Assembly: GCA_021813645.1 (NCBI GenBank)
Contig: JAKAJW010000292.1
Coordinates: 1 to 10,714 of the forward strand
Direction: 5' to 3'
DNA: 10,714 bases
From: Pseudomonadota bacterium
GTDB lineage: Bacteria; Pseudomonadota; Alphaproteobacteria; Rhodobacterales; Rhodobacteraceae
Shown piece after piece: positions 1-6,998 of this stretch. Below the pieces are notes generated by a model that saw only the letters and a program-made list of their open reading frames with translations, had not been told where the DNA came from and did no database searches. A program made the translations under genes and the position numbers. Every line of letters starts with the position of its first letter. Position 1 is the first letter of the stretch.

Positions 1-297
1 ACCCTCGGCCGCGATCCAGACCATCCAGCCGGTGCGCGGCACCAGCCGGATCCACGCGCCATCGACCCAGAAGGCGATGTTCAGGTCCCACCCGGACCAG
101 AGGCCGGTCGCGCCCGAGTTTACCAGATGCCGGTTGCCGTCGGCGGGGCTTGCGGGCGGTGCAGTCCGCGTGCGGTCGAGGACCGAAAGCTGCACCATCG
201 CATCGAGCAGGCGCAGCGCCTCGTTGTGCGTGACGTGCTTCTGCGCCTGCGCGGCCAGAAGGTAGGGCAAGCCCAGATGGGTAGTGGTGTCGGACAT
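1..297 (-). CDS. DUF2793 domain protein, 3'-truncated by the window edge
   Basis: The reading frame starts at ATG 297-295 and stays open to base 1, giving the first 99 residues; the C-terminus lies outside the window. The N-terminus (MSDTTTHLGLPYLLAAQAQK, then HVTHNEALRLLDAMVQ) is the hallmark of the DUF2793 family. The later W-S-G-W-D and W-V-D-G-A-W aromatic motifs are also typical. DUF2793 proteins are common in alphaproteobacterial prophages and GTA-like clusters, usually next to tail-tip genes, and are thought to be surface-exposed fibre or spike components, so a receptor-binding role is an inference. The gene begins 21 bases after the megatron stop codon, with GGGA about 7 bases before the ATG, so it belongs to the same transcript. 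The unseen C-terminal part would decide whether it carries a carbohydrate-binding or fibre domain. Confidence 0.85.
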   Translation of the reverse strand, partial: MSDTTTHLGLPYLLAAQAQKHVTHNEALRLLDAMVQLSVLDRTRTAPPASPADGNRHLVNSGATGLWSGWDLNIAFWVDGAWIRLVPRTGWMVWIAAEG

Positions 298-318
298 TTG
301 GGTTCCCGTGGGTTGGGA

Positions 319-3300
319 TCAGAATTGCAGCGTGACCGCGGCGGGCGTGCCGCGGCCGAGGCGGTTCGAGAGCTGGAAGATGCGGATCGCCAGTGTCTGG
401 CCGGGCCCGAGCGGTGCGCCCCAGTCGGCGGTCTGCTGGGCAGCGGTATAGAGGACGGAGGTCGTGCTGGCGGTCAGCGTGCGCTTGACGGCGGCCCCGT
501 CGAGGATCTGGACGTCGTAGGATTCCTGGTCCTCGGCCAGCGGCACCTCGACCTGTTCCCAGGCATCCGCGACCAGTGCGCGGGAGCGGCGCGTCCAACG
601 GATGGTCAGATCGCCCGGGTTGCGGGCCGTTCGCCACGGCTGTTCGACATGGACAGGGGCGAAGGGGACAAGGCCCCGCCCGGTCGGGGTGAAGCCCAGC
701 GCGGCATAGCTCGCGTCGCCGACGGCGCGCGCGGCCGGGCCCACGCGCCAGTTCCAAGGCAGACCGAGATCGGCTTCGGCGATGGGCAGCGAAGACAGCG
801 CGGTGTCCAGAACCACAACTCGCGCGCCAGCCGGTGTCGGATTGCCCATGGCATGTTCCGTTCCGCGCTGGCCTCGCAACAGGCGGGTCAGGCGGTACCG
901 GCCGGGGGCGATCAGTTCGGCTCCGCCCGCCTGGGCGATCTCCCACTGGCCAGAAGCGGACTCGATCGCCAGTGCGTTCGCCCCGCCGAACAGCGCCACG
1001 TCCGTCACGCTTTCCAGCGTTCCAGACAGCAGATCGACCACCAGAGCGTTGCCCAGATCGAAGCGCGAGGTCGGCCCCGGAAAGAAGTCGAACGCCAGCG
1101 TGCCGATCCGGGCCCGACTGCCGAAGGTGGTCAGGAGGTTGAAGCCATCCGTTGACGCGCTGCGGAAGACTGCGATCTCACCCAGCCAAGGGCTGGCATG
1201 GGTGGCAAGCAGGGGGCGATGGGCGAGCTGGTCCTCGGAAATCTGCGGCAAATCCAGCATCACCACCTCGGGCGTGCCGAAGACGACGGGGCTGGCGAGC
1301 GAGGCCGGGCGCGGATCGCCGGGTGGAAGATCGTAGGCGGCCCGGTCCTGGCGCACCGCCTCCATCCCGCGCGCCTCGGCATCTGCGACCGAAACGAGGC
1401 GGAATTCCACCTCACGGCCATCATGCGCGAGCCGGATCACGTCGGAAGGGTCGAGGGCGAGCCGCGATGGCGGCAGGCGGAAGGTGGCGCTTTCCCGGCC
1501 GATCCAGGCTTCCATCAGCGCGCGGCGGCAGCGGCGTTCGGCCTCCTCGGGTGGGATCGCCATGGGGAAGCTTTCCGAAGCGATCCGGGCGGTGTCGACG
1601 GTGATGCGGCGGGCTTCCACGAGGGCCGCGTCGTAATCCTCGTCGGCGCGGGCGACCTGCCACTTCAGGGCTTGGGGCAGTTCGGTCTCCTGGCCGCGCG
1701 TCAGTTCGAAGGCTTCGCCCTCACGGCTGGCGACCAGATCGTCGATGGCCAGCGTGGCGACCGAAGCCCGCCCGCGCATTACGAAGCGGATCACGCCCTC
1801 GGTCTCGATGGCATCGAAGCCGAAGTGGCGGGCCAACGTGGAAATCGACGCGCGAGGGCTTTCCAGCGCGCCAATCACATAGCCCTCGACCGCGCCCCAG
1901 AGGCCGGAGACGTCGATGAGGTCTTCCGCCAACCCCGCACGCAGGCAGAGGTGGCGCACGAGGGCGGCGAGCGATACTGCACCGAGCCGCCCTGTCAGCC
2001 AGTGACCGAGCCGCCAATTCGGACCGTCCGTCCAGATGCCGGTCAGTTCCGGAAAGAACGGATAGGGCCGCGCGTCCCAGGTCCAGGCGGCGCATTCGGG
2101 GGCATGGACCATCCGGCCGCCATAGACGGACGACGTCGGGTTGTTCGCGCCCTGGCCCCACCAGAGATAGCTGGCTTCCAGATAGGCGCGCTGGATGGCG
2201 TCGTCGCGCCAGCCGCGCGAGAAGTACGGGGTGAAGCTCTCGGACGACTTCGGGTCGAAGAAGACGTTCGGCTGGTTTGTGCCCCGGTCGGTGGCGGGGC
2301 ACCCCAGTTCGGTGAACCAGACGGGCTTTGACTGCGGCACCCATGCCGTGGGCGTGCCGCTCTCCACCCCGCCCGGCCGGTTGAAATGCGCGTTCGACCA
2401 CCAGGCGGCGAGATCCTTGTAACGAAAGACCCGGGGCTTACCCGCGCCGCCATCGGTGATCGGAGTGCGGATCTGCGCCGACCGTTCCGCGGCCGAGGAA
2501 TAGAACCAGTCGAAGCCCTCGCCGCCTGCGATGTTGGCCTGCAGGTAGGCCCGGTCATGGATGCCGGGCCAACCTGCGGCAGCATCGGCATGGTCGAACC
2601 CGTCGCGCCAGTCCGAGAGCGGCATGTAATTGTCGATGCCGATGAAATCGATGTTGGCATCCGACCAGAGCGGGTCGAGGTGGAAATACACGTCGCCCGA
2701 TCCATCCAAAGGGTGGTGACCGAAGTATTCCGACCAGTCGGCCGCATAGCCGATCTTCGGCCCAGCGCCGAGGATGGCGCGCACGTCGGCAGCAAGGGAT
2801 TTGAAGGCGATGACGGCAGGATAGGTGCTGGCGCCCGCGCGGATGGTGGTGAGGCCGGGCATTTCGGAGCCGATCAGGAAGGCATCGACGCCGCCTGCCG
2901 CTTTGCACAGATGCGCGTAGTGCAGGATCATCCGGCGCAGCGACCATTCGCCGACCGGGCCGGTCCAGCTGACATTGGTGCCTGACACGCTGAAGTTCGC
3001 GGGCGCCGCCGTGCCGAACAGTGCCGACACCTGCGTGGCAGCGGGGGCGGTCTTGTCCACCGACCCTGCAAAACCCGCAGCCGGGGAACAGGTGATCCGC
3101 CCCCGCCAGGGGAATGTCGGCTGGCCCAAGGCAGCGGCATTGGCGCTGTAGAGATTGGGCTTGGTGTTGCCGGGCGGCACGTCAAGCAGCAGGAACGGAT
3201 AGAAGGTGACCCGCAACCCGCGCGCCTTCATCTCCTGAATGGCCTGCACCACCGCGAAATCCGCAGGCGTACCGCCATAGACCGGGCGATCCTCGGCATC

Positions 3301-4290
3301 TCGGCTGACCAGAAACGCGTCAGCACGACTGACGCCATTCACGACCCAAGGCAAGGGTGTGGTGGTCTTGGCCGCGACCTCGACGCCCGGCCGCACCTTG
3401 CAGTTCCCGGCGCGCAGATCATCGCCAAACCAGGCCACGACGAGGCTGACGCTTTCCACTGCCGGGGCCATGGCCTGCAGCCGATCCAGTGCCACGACGA
3501 TGTCAGCGGTGTCGGTGATCGCGTTCAGGTTCTCGGCCACAGTCGCGCCGCCCGCGCCGGTGGTCTTCTTGACGGGCGCGGTGGCATAGCTGAACTCGCC
3601 CGAGGCGGGGATCATCGTCACGGCTTTGACCAGCCCCTCGGCGGTGTCCGGATCCGCGAGCGGCCGGAACACCTCGAAGCTGAGCTGCGGCAGGCGATTG
3701 CCGTAGGTCGCAAGCGGCAGTTCCTCGAAGACGACATAGGCGGTGCCGCGATAAGCGGGCGTGTTGGCCGCGCCCATCTTCGCGGCGATGAACGGATCGG
3801 CCGCCTGCGTCTCGCTCCCCGGATACCAGCGCCATGTGATGCCGGTCATGTCGAGAGGCTTGCCATCGGCCCAGATGCGGCCGATGCCGGTGATCGGCCC
3901 TTCGCAAAGCGCCACGGCAAAGCTGGCGTAGTACAGGTACTCGGTGGTCCGGACCTTGCCGCCACCACCGCCCTTGCCGCCGCCCTGTGTCGTGGTCTTC
4001 GTCTCCTCGCGGAAATCCGTGGCCCAGACGATGTTGCCGCCGATCCGCATGCGGCCGTAGAGGCGCGGGATAATCGCGCCCTCGGTCGCGGATGTGATCC
4101 GCAGACTATCGAGGCGCTGGCCTTCGATCTTCTGCGCGGGGGCCAGCGAGGACACGATCCAGCTGTCGACCACCGACCCGATGGTCGAGCCGATGAAACC
4201 GCCGATGGCGGCCCCGGAAAAGCCGAGGATCGCGCCGCCGAAGGCCCCGCCGATAGCGGAACCGACAGCGCCGAGGACGAGCGTGGCCAT
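319..4290 (-). CDS. GTA TIM-barrel baseplate protein ('megatron', RcGTA g15-like), 1323 aa
   Basis: This is a very large central tail-tip protein, the functional counterpart of lambda gpJ and homologous in layout to RcGTA gp15. Residues 1-45 are a Gly/Ala-rich hydrophobic segment with glycines every fourth position (G26, G30, G34, G38). Residues 60-210 resemble the N-terminal part of gpJ-like proteins and contain a Gly/Lys loop at 103-112. Residues about 440-735 match the GTA TIM-barrel-like domain, with the signatures GVDAFLIGSEM (467-477), FIGIDNYMPLSDW (549-561) and WFTELGCPA (658-666). Residues about 780-955 look like the phage tail-3 domain. The rest resembles the Rcc01698-type C-terminal region, with a beta-rich C-terminus. 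The length fits the family. The start at ATG 4290 lies 9 bases after the peptidase stop codon and has only a weak ribosome binding site, so translation may depend on coupling. Whether the TIM barrel is a catalytically active glycosidase cannot be judged from the sequence. Confidence 0.93.
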   Translation of the reverse strand: MATLVLGAVGSAIGGAFGGAILGFSGAAIGGFIGSTIGSVVDSWIVSSLAPAQKIEGQRLDSLRITSATEGAIIPRLYGRMRIGGNIVWATDFREETKTTTQGGGKGGGGGKVRTTEYLYYASFAVALCEGPITGIGRIWADGKPLDMTGITWRWYPGSETQAADPFIAAKMGAANTPAYRGTAYVVFEELPLATYGNRLPQLSFEVFRPLADPDTAEGLVKAVTMIPASGEFSYATAPVKKTTGAGGATVAENLNAITDTADIVVALDRLQAMAPAVESVSLVVAWFGDDLRAGNCKVRPGVEVAAKTTTPLPWVVNGVSRADAFLVSRDAEDRPVYGGTPADFAVVQAIQEMKARGLRVTFYPFLLLDVPPGNTKPNLYSANAAALGQPTFPWRGRITCSPAAGFAGSVDKTAPAATQVSALFGTAAPANFSVSGTNVSWTGPVGEWSLRRMILHYAHLCKAAGGVDAFLIGSEMPGLTTIRAGASTYPAVIAFKSLAADVRAILGAGPKIGYAADWSEYFGHHPLDGSGDVYFHLDPLWSDANIDFIGIDNYMPLSDWRDGFDHADAAAGWPGIHDRAYLQANIAGGEGFDWFYSSAAERSAQIRTPITDGGAGKPRVFRYKDLAAWWSNAHFNRPGGVESGTPTAWVPQSKPVWFTELGCPATDRGTNQPNVFFDPKSSESFTPYFSRGWRDDAIQRAYLEASYLWWGQGANNPTSSVYGGRMVHAPECAAWTWDARPYPFFPELTGIWTDGPNWRLGHWLTGRLGAVSLAALVRHLCLRAGLAEDLIDVSGLWGAVEGYVIGALESPRASISTLARHFGFDAIETEGVIRFVMRGRASVATLAIDDLVASREGEAFELTRGQETELPQALKWQVARADEDYDAALVEARRITVDTARIASESFPMAIPPEEAERRCRRALMEAWIGRESATFRLPPSRLALDPSDVIRLAHDGREVEFRLVSVADAEARGMEAVRQDRAAYDLPPGDPRPASLASPVVFGTPEVVMLDLPQISEDQLAHRPLLATHASPWLGEIAVFRSASTDGFNLLTTFGSRARIGTLAFDFFPGPTSRFDLGNALVVDLLSGTLESVTDVALFGGANALAIESASGQWEIAQAGGAELIAPGRYRLTRLLRGQRGTEHAMGNPTPAGARVVVLDTALSSLPIAEADLGLPWNWRVGPAARAVGDASYAALGFTPTGRGLVPFAPVHVEQPWRTARNPGDLTIRWTRRSRALVADAWEQVEVPLAEDQESYDVQILDGAAVKRTLTASTTSVLYTAAQQTADWGAPLGPGQTLAIRIFQLSNRLGRGTPAAVTLQF

Positions 4291-4299
4291 GTGGAAATC

Positions 4300-4746
4300 T
4301 CAGCGTGCAGGGAACAGGAAGGCGAAGGCGATCCGCCGCCGCCAAGTAGGTGTCAGCGGTTCCTCGATCACGCCCAGGCGCTCATAGGCGTGAAGAAAGG
4401 TCTCGTGACCGGTCAGGATCCCGACATGCTTCGCGATGGCGCCGGGCATCATGCGGAACAGGACCAGCGCACCGGGCCGAGCCTCGGATGGATCAAGTTC
4501 CGGCATCATCGCACGCGCCCCTTCGGCCAGCACCTCCCTCGGCCCGGTCTCGCCCCAGTCCCGGCTGTAGGGCGGCATCGGGAAGGGCTCCGGCCCGACG
4601 ACTTCGCGCCAGACGCCACGCGCTAGGCCGAGGCAATCGCAGCCGACCCCGCGCAGGCTGGCCTGGTCATGGTAGGGCGTACCGAGCCAGGATCGGGCGA
4701 CGGCGATGACGATGGCGGGATCGGCGGTCGGAACTGGCGCAGTCAC
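4300..4746 (-). CDS. NlpC/P60 family cell-wall peptidase, tail tip (RcGTA g14-like), 148 aa
   Basis: This is a cysteine peptidase of the NlpC/P60 type that probably cuts peptidoglycan stem peptides at the tail tip during DNA entry. The domain fills the protein. It begins with ARSWLGTPYHDQA (residues 17-29), followed by the nucleophile motif G-C-D-C-L-G-L with catalytic C38, then K-H-V-G-I with H107, and F-L-H-A-Y with H119 as the likely third residue. The open frame extends upstream to 4881, but the start is placed at GTG 4746. That codon overlaps the hub gene's stop (GTGA) and sits 7 bases after GAGGGGG, and the upstream extension would lie in the coding region of the hub gene. The product starts VTAPVPTADPAIVIAVARSW, with no signal peptide, as expected for a virion-borne enzyme. 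Position and size match RcGTA gene 14 homologues. Confidence 0.93.
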   Translation of the reverse strand: MTAPVPTADPAIVIAVARSWLGTPYHDQASLRGVGCDCLGLARGVWREVVGPEPFPMPPYSRDWGETGPREVLAEGARAMMPELDPSEARPGALVLFRMMPGAIAKHVGILTGHETFLHAYERLGVIEEPLTPTWRRRIAFAFLFPAR

Positions 4747-5627
4747 AGCACCGCCCCCTCGTGCCCGCCGTCCTTCGTGGCATAGCGCAGCACGGCATCT
4801 TGGCCTGGGATGTAGGGGAAGCCCCGGAAGTTGGCGACATTGGCGAACTTCGCACCACAAGTCGCGATCCGCTTGTCGCAACCCGCCCGGACCACGAAGG
4901 CATCCGTCGCCATGATCGGGCGCACCGGGGCTTCCAGCAGGGTCAGGATCGCCACGCCACCGACGAGGTCATGCGACAGCACCTCGACCCGTCGCCCGGC
5001 ATTCGCGCCGCTGTTCCATTCGACCAGGCCAAAGGCGAACCAGCCTGCCGCGAAGGTGCCGAGGCTGGAAGCTGTGAAGGCCCGGTCGCGCAGCACATCG
5101 ATGACCGCACCGGTGCCCTTGAAGGCCGGGGCATCCAGGTTCACCCCGCAGCGCGCATCGCCCAGCGCGGCATCGCAGCTGGCCTGAAACGTCCGCCCGA
5201 CGGTCTGGCCGAGGACATGGGCAAGGCTTCGCACCTCGGCCACAAAGGCCAGCCGCCCGCGCCGGATCTGGCCGATGGCCCCGCGCCGTAGGAGCACACG
5301 TTGCGCAGGGGCCGACCAGTTCACGCGCCAGACCTCGACTGCCGCATTGTCCCACCGGCCGTCGAGGATGTCGGTCTCGGTGATGCGGTCGGAGGTCAAC
5401 ACGCCTTGCGCGTCCTGCGCGTCGACCGAGAGGTCAGAGCCCGACCGGACCTCGGAGGCGGTCAGCCCGCTTTCCGGCTCGAACTCGGTCCCGTCGAACG
5501 ACAGGGTCCGGTCGTGGTCGGTGAAGCCGAAGGTCACGCCATCGGCCCGGGTGATCCGCCAGCACCAGGCGAGCGTCGTCGTGCCCTCGTCGAGATGTGC
5601 CTGCAGCGCGGGCGAGAGGGATTTCAC
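4743..5627 (-). CDS. Tail hub protein, DUF2163/phage BR0599 family (RcGTA g13-like), 294 aa
   Basis: The protein combines an N-terminal DUF2163 region (about residues 1-165, with WCWRITRADGVTFGFTDHDR at 21-40) and a C-terminal BR0599 region (about 190-280, ending in NFRGFPYIPG at 266-275). This is the layout of the RcGTA hub protein gp13, which connects the distal tail ring to the megatron and corresponds to lambda gpL. Besides C22 there are four cysteines in the conserved positions: C151 and C160 (S-C-D-A-A-L-G-D-A-R-C) and C250 and C257 (G-C-D-K-R-I-A-T-C). In gpL and RcGTA hub proteins four cysteines hold an iron-sulfur cluster, and the same is inferred here. The start is GTG 5627, which overlaps the upstream stop codon (GTGA). 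The gene ends with a GTGA overlap onto the peptidase gene, so all three are probably translationally coupled. Confidence 0.93.
   Translation of the reverse strand: MKSLSPALQAHLDEGTTTLAWCWRITRADGVTFGFTDHDRTLSFDGTEFEPESGLTASEVRSGSDLSVDAQDAQGVLTSDRITETDILDGRWDNAAVEVWRVNWSAPAQRVLLRRGAIGQIRRGRLAFVAEVRSLAHVLGQTVGRTFQASCDAALGDARCGVNLDAPAFKGTGAVIDVLRDRAFTASSLGTFAAGWFAFGLVEWNSGANAGRRVEVLSHDLVGGVAILTLLEAPVRPIMATDAFVVRAGCDKRIATCGAKFANVANFRGFPYIPGQDAVLRYATKDGGHEGAVL
4754..4760 (-). promoter_or_regulatory. Ribosome binding site of the NlpC/P60 gene
   Basis: GAGGGGG inside the end of the hub gene is 7 bases before GTG 4746. It decides this start over the longer upstream open frame that begins at 4881. Confidence 0.6.
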
Positions 5628-5833
5628 TTCCGCCCCCAGCCGCGCAGCAAGGCCACGGACGCCAGCAGCGAAGACACGACGCCACCGGTCGCGCCGGTCA
5701 GGGCATAGAGATTGAAGGGGTGAATATCGAGCGTGCCGGTGGCCAGATCGAATTCCGCCAGGCCCGCCACGGCGAGGCCGGAGGCGGCAAGGCAGGCCAG
5801 GTAGACGAGGCCACGTGCGAGGGTCCAGTTCAT
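5624..5833 (-). CDS. Small two-span membrane protein, possible holin or antiholin, 69 aa
   Basis: The family is not recognised. Two hydrophobic stretches are clear: about residues 6-25 (ARGLVYLACLAASGLAVAGL) and about 42-64. They are separated by a loop containing three acidic residues (E, D, D), and the protein ends in basic R-G-W-G-R-K. The charge pattern suggests a hairpin with both ends in the cytoplasm, as in small two-span holins. It lies directly after the endolysin, between the lysis genes and the hub gene, so a lysis role (holin, antiholin or accessory) is an inference from context and topology. Two in-frame ATGs exist, at 5839 and 5833. The GGAG at 5844-5841 is 7 bases before the second and only 1 base before the first, so 5833 is preferred; the longer form would be 71 aa and would overlap the endolysin stop as ATGA. 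It shows no spanin-like lipobox. Confidence 0.8.
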   Translation of the reverse strand: MNWTLARGLVYLACLAASGLAVAGLAEFDLATGTLDIHPFNLYALTGATGGVVSSLLASVALLRGWGRK

Positions 5834-5835
5834 GG

Positions 5836-6522
5836 TCATGCTCCGATCAGGGTCTTGAGGAAGGTAGAAATGCGGGTGGTCAGGCTCGGCACCGCCTGCA
5901 CGGGCGCGGGGTCGGCGGCGGCCGTGGAGGGTGCGGGTGACATGGGGATCGACTGTGGATTGAGGGGCGGGCGCAGCAGTGCCAGCGCCTCGGTCTCGCT
6001 GAGCCGCCGGATCGGCCGTGAGAATTCGACCCGGCCGTTGCGGTCGACGGCCCAGACAGGGATGGTGCCGGCCGGATAGCGGCCCTTGGCGAAGAGATCG
6101 CGTTCCGCCTCGCGTCGGGACCGGATGGCGGCGGGCTTGAGCCAGCCCATGAATGCTGCAGCCGCTGCTACCCGGTTGCCCGCGTTCAGGTGCAGCGTCA
6201 GCGCGGCCTTGGCGATGCCGCCGGTATTGTAGTGGAAGGAGACCAGCGCATCGAACTCGTGGGGTTCCAGCGGCACCTTCACGGCGCGCAGCACTTCGGC
6301 CTCGTAGGCGGCGAGATCGGCGCGGAACAGCCGGAACGCCTCGCGGATCCCGGCGTCGAGATCGATTGGCATCCCGCGCGGCATCCCTGCTGGATCGGGC
6401 GGACCGGCGGCGGGGGTGTGACCGATGCCGAAGGTCCAGACGTCCTTCACATCGAGATAGGGTCCGGGCACGACGCCTTCGTGCCGGATCAGGGCCAGTA
6501 GCCCCCGATCAGAGGTTTGCAT
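5836..6522 (-). CDS. Endolysin, GH24 lysozyme (T4 lysozyme type), 228 aa
   Basis: This is a phage muramidase that hydrolyses the bond between N-acetylmuramic acid and N-acetylglucosamine in peptidoglycan. The catalytic triad has the exact T4 lysozyme spacing: E15 (I-R-H-E-G), D24 (Y-L-D-V) and T30 (W-T-F-G-I-G-H-T). The conserved helix motif FDALVSFHYNTGG lies at 90-102 and the R-R-x-A-E-R-D-L-F-x-x-G motif at 136-147. The lysozyme domain ends near residue 150. It is followed by a short beta-rich piece, a Pro/Ala-rich linker (185-211) and a C-terminal segment, SLTTRISTFLKTLIGA, that could form an amphipathic helix. No signal peptide or SAR anchor is seen at the N-terminus, so release should need a holin, consistent with the membrane proteins encoded on both sides. 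The start is ATG 6522, 4 bases after the stop of the 43-aa gene. No strong Shine-Dalgarno is present, suggesting coupling. Confidence 0.93.
   Translation of the reverse strand: MQTSDRGLLALIRHEGVVPGPYLDVKDVWTFGIGHTPAAGPPDPAGMPRGMPIDLDAGIREAFRLFRADLAAYEAEVLRAVKVPLEPHEFDALVSFHYNTGGIAKAALTLHLNAGNRVAAAAAFMGWLKPAAIRSRREAERDLFAKGRYPAGTIPVWAVDRNGRVEFSRPIRRLSETEALALLRPPLNPQSIPMSPAPSTAAADPAPVQAVPSLTTRISTFLKTLIGA
5841..5844 (-). promoter_or_regulatory. Ribosome binding site deciding the start of the 69-aa membrane protein
   Basis: GGAG is followed by CATGACC and then ATG 5833, a 7-base gap that suits initiation. The first ATG at 5839 is only 1 base away and is therefore unlikely to be used from this site. 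Confidence 0.55.
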
Positions 6523-6526
6523 GGGA

Positions 6527-6658
6527 TTACCCGAAGGTTGAGAGGAAAAGGATCAGGACGGCGACCGCGAGGCCGATGCGCAGCCGGTGGGCAAAGGCCT
6601 GTCCGGGGTTGGCGGGATCGCAGCGCAGCGAGCGGGCAAGGCGAAGGATCTCATGCAT
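6527..6658 (-). CDS. Small single-span membrane protein in the lysis cassette, 43 aa
   Basis: A short open frame (ATG 6658-6656 to TAA 6529-6527) fills the space between the holin-like gene and the endolysin. The product starts MHEILRLARSLRCDPANPGQ and ends with one hydrophobic segment at about residues 29-43 (GLAVAVLILFLSTFG), preceded by basic residues H24, R25 and R27. This predicts a cytoplasmic N-terminus and a membrane-embedded C-terminus. Its start overlaps the end of the upstream gene by 8 bases, AAGG at 6671-6668 lies 9 bases before the ATG, and the endolysin ATG follows its TAA after 4 bases. This tight packing supports a real gene despite its size. No family is recognised. A role as a holin regulator or second small holin is possible but inferred only from position and topology. 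Confidence 0.72.
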   Translation of the reverse strand: MHEILRLARSLRCDPANPGQAFAHRLRIGLAVAVLILFLSTFG

Positions 6659-6998
6659 CGGCGTCATCCTTACCGGCGCGGCGGAGCCTGGCGAGGATCA
6701 GCTCGATGAAGGCCGCCCCGAAGACGCCGACCAGGTAGGCAGCCGAACCGACCGCCCCGCCCGCAGCGACGGCGCCATCGGGCAGACCGAGCCAGCCCGC
6801 GACGATTACGATGGAAAAACTGCCCATCCCGGCAGCGATCAACCCGCCGAGCAGGACATGCCGCAGGGCTTCACGCAGCGCCATGCGGGTGGTCAGGGCA
6901 TTGGTGGCACCGCCCAGCGCACCCCAGAAGGCCAGCATCAACGCCGTCGAGGCGGCGATCTCGCGCAAGAGGTGGGACCAGAAGGATTCGTCGTTCAT
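6651..6998 (-). CDS. Putative phage holin, about three membrane spans, 115 aa
   Basis: A small hydrophobic protein with likely membrane segments at about residues 15-33, 45-68 and 77-103, a short acidic N-terminus (M-N-D-E-S-F-W) and a charged C-terminal tail (ARLRRAGKDDADA). Size, topology and its place just before a signal-less endolysin fit a class I type holin, which would form the membrane lesion that frees the endolysin at lysis. The family assignment is uncertain; it could belong to the LydA-like holins. The frame is open upstream to 7181, but that region encodes the distal tail protein in another frame and gives Arg/His-rich nonsense. The start at ATG 6998 overlaps the upstream stop as ATGA, and translation is probably coupled. 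It overlaps the following 43-aa gene by 8 bases. Confidence 0.82.
   Translation of the reverse strand: MNDESFWSHLLREIAASTALMLAFWGALGGATNALTTRMALREALRHVLLGGLIAAGMGSFSIVIVAGWLGLPDGAVAAGGAVGSAAYLVGVFGAAFIELILARLRRAGKDDADA

Noticed and set aside
127..2331. Long plus-strand open frames (342 and 377 codons) opposite the megatron gene
   Set aside because: They are antisense to a well-recognised 1323-aa protein, have Arg/Gly/Ala-rich sequence without motifs, and arise from the high G+C content.
3955..3990. G-rich/C-rich tract as a possible DNA repeat or structural signal
   Set aside because: It encodes the Gly/Lys loop (residues 102-112) common in gpJ-like and megatron proteins, so codon composition explains it.
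4300..4881. Longer peptidase start at 4881 (193 aa)
   Set aside because: The extra 45 residues lie in another frame of the hub gene and are Arg/Cys-rich; GTG 4746 has a good Shine-Dalgarno and a GTGA overlap.
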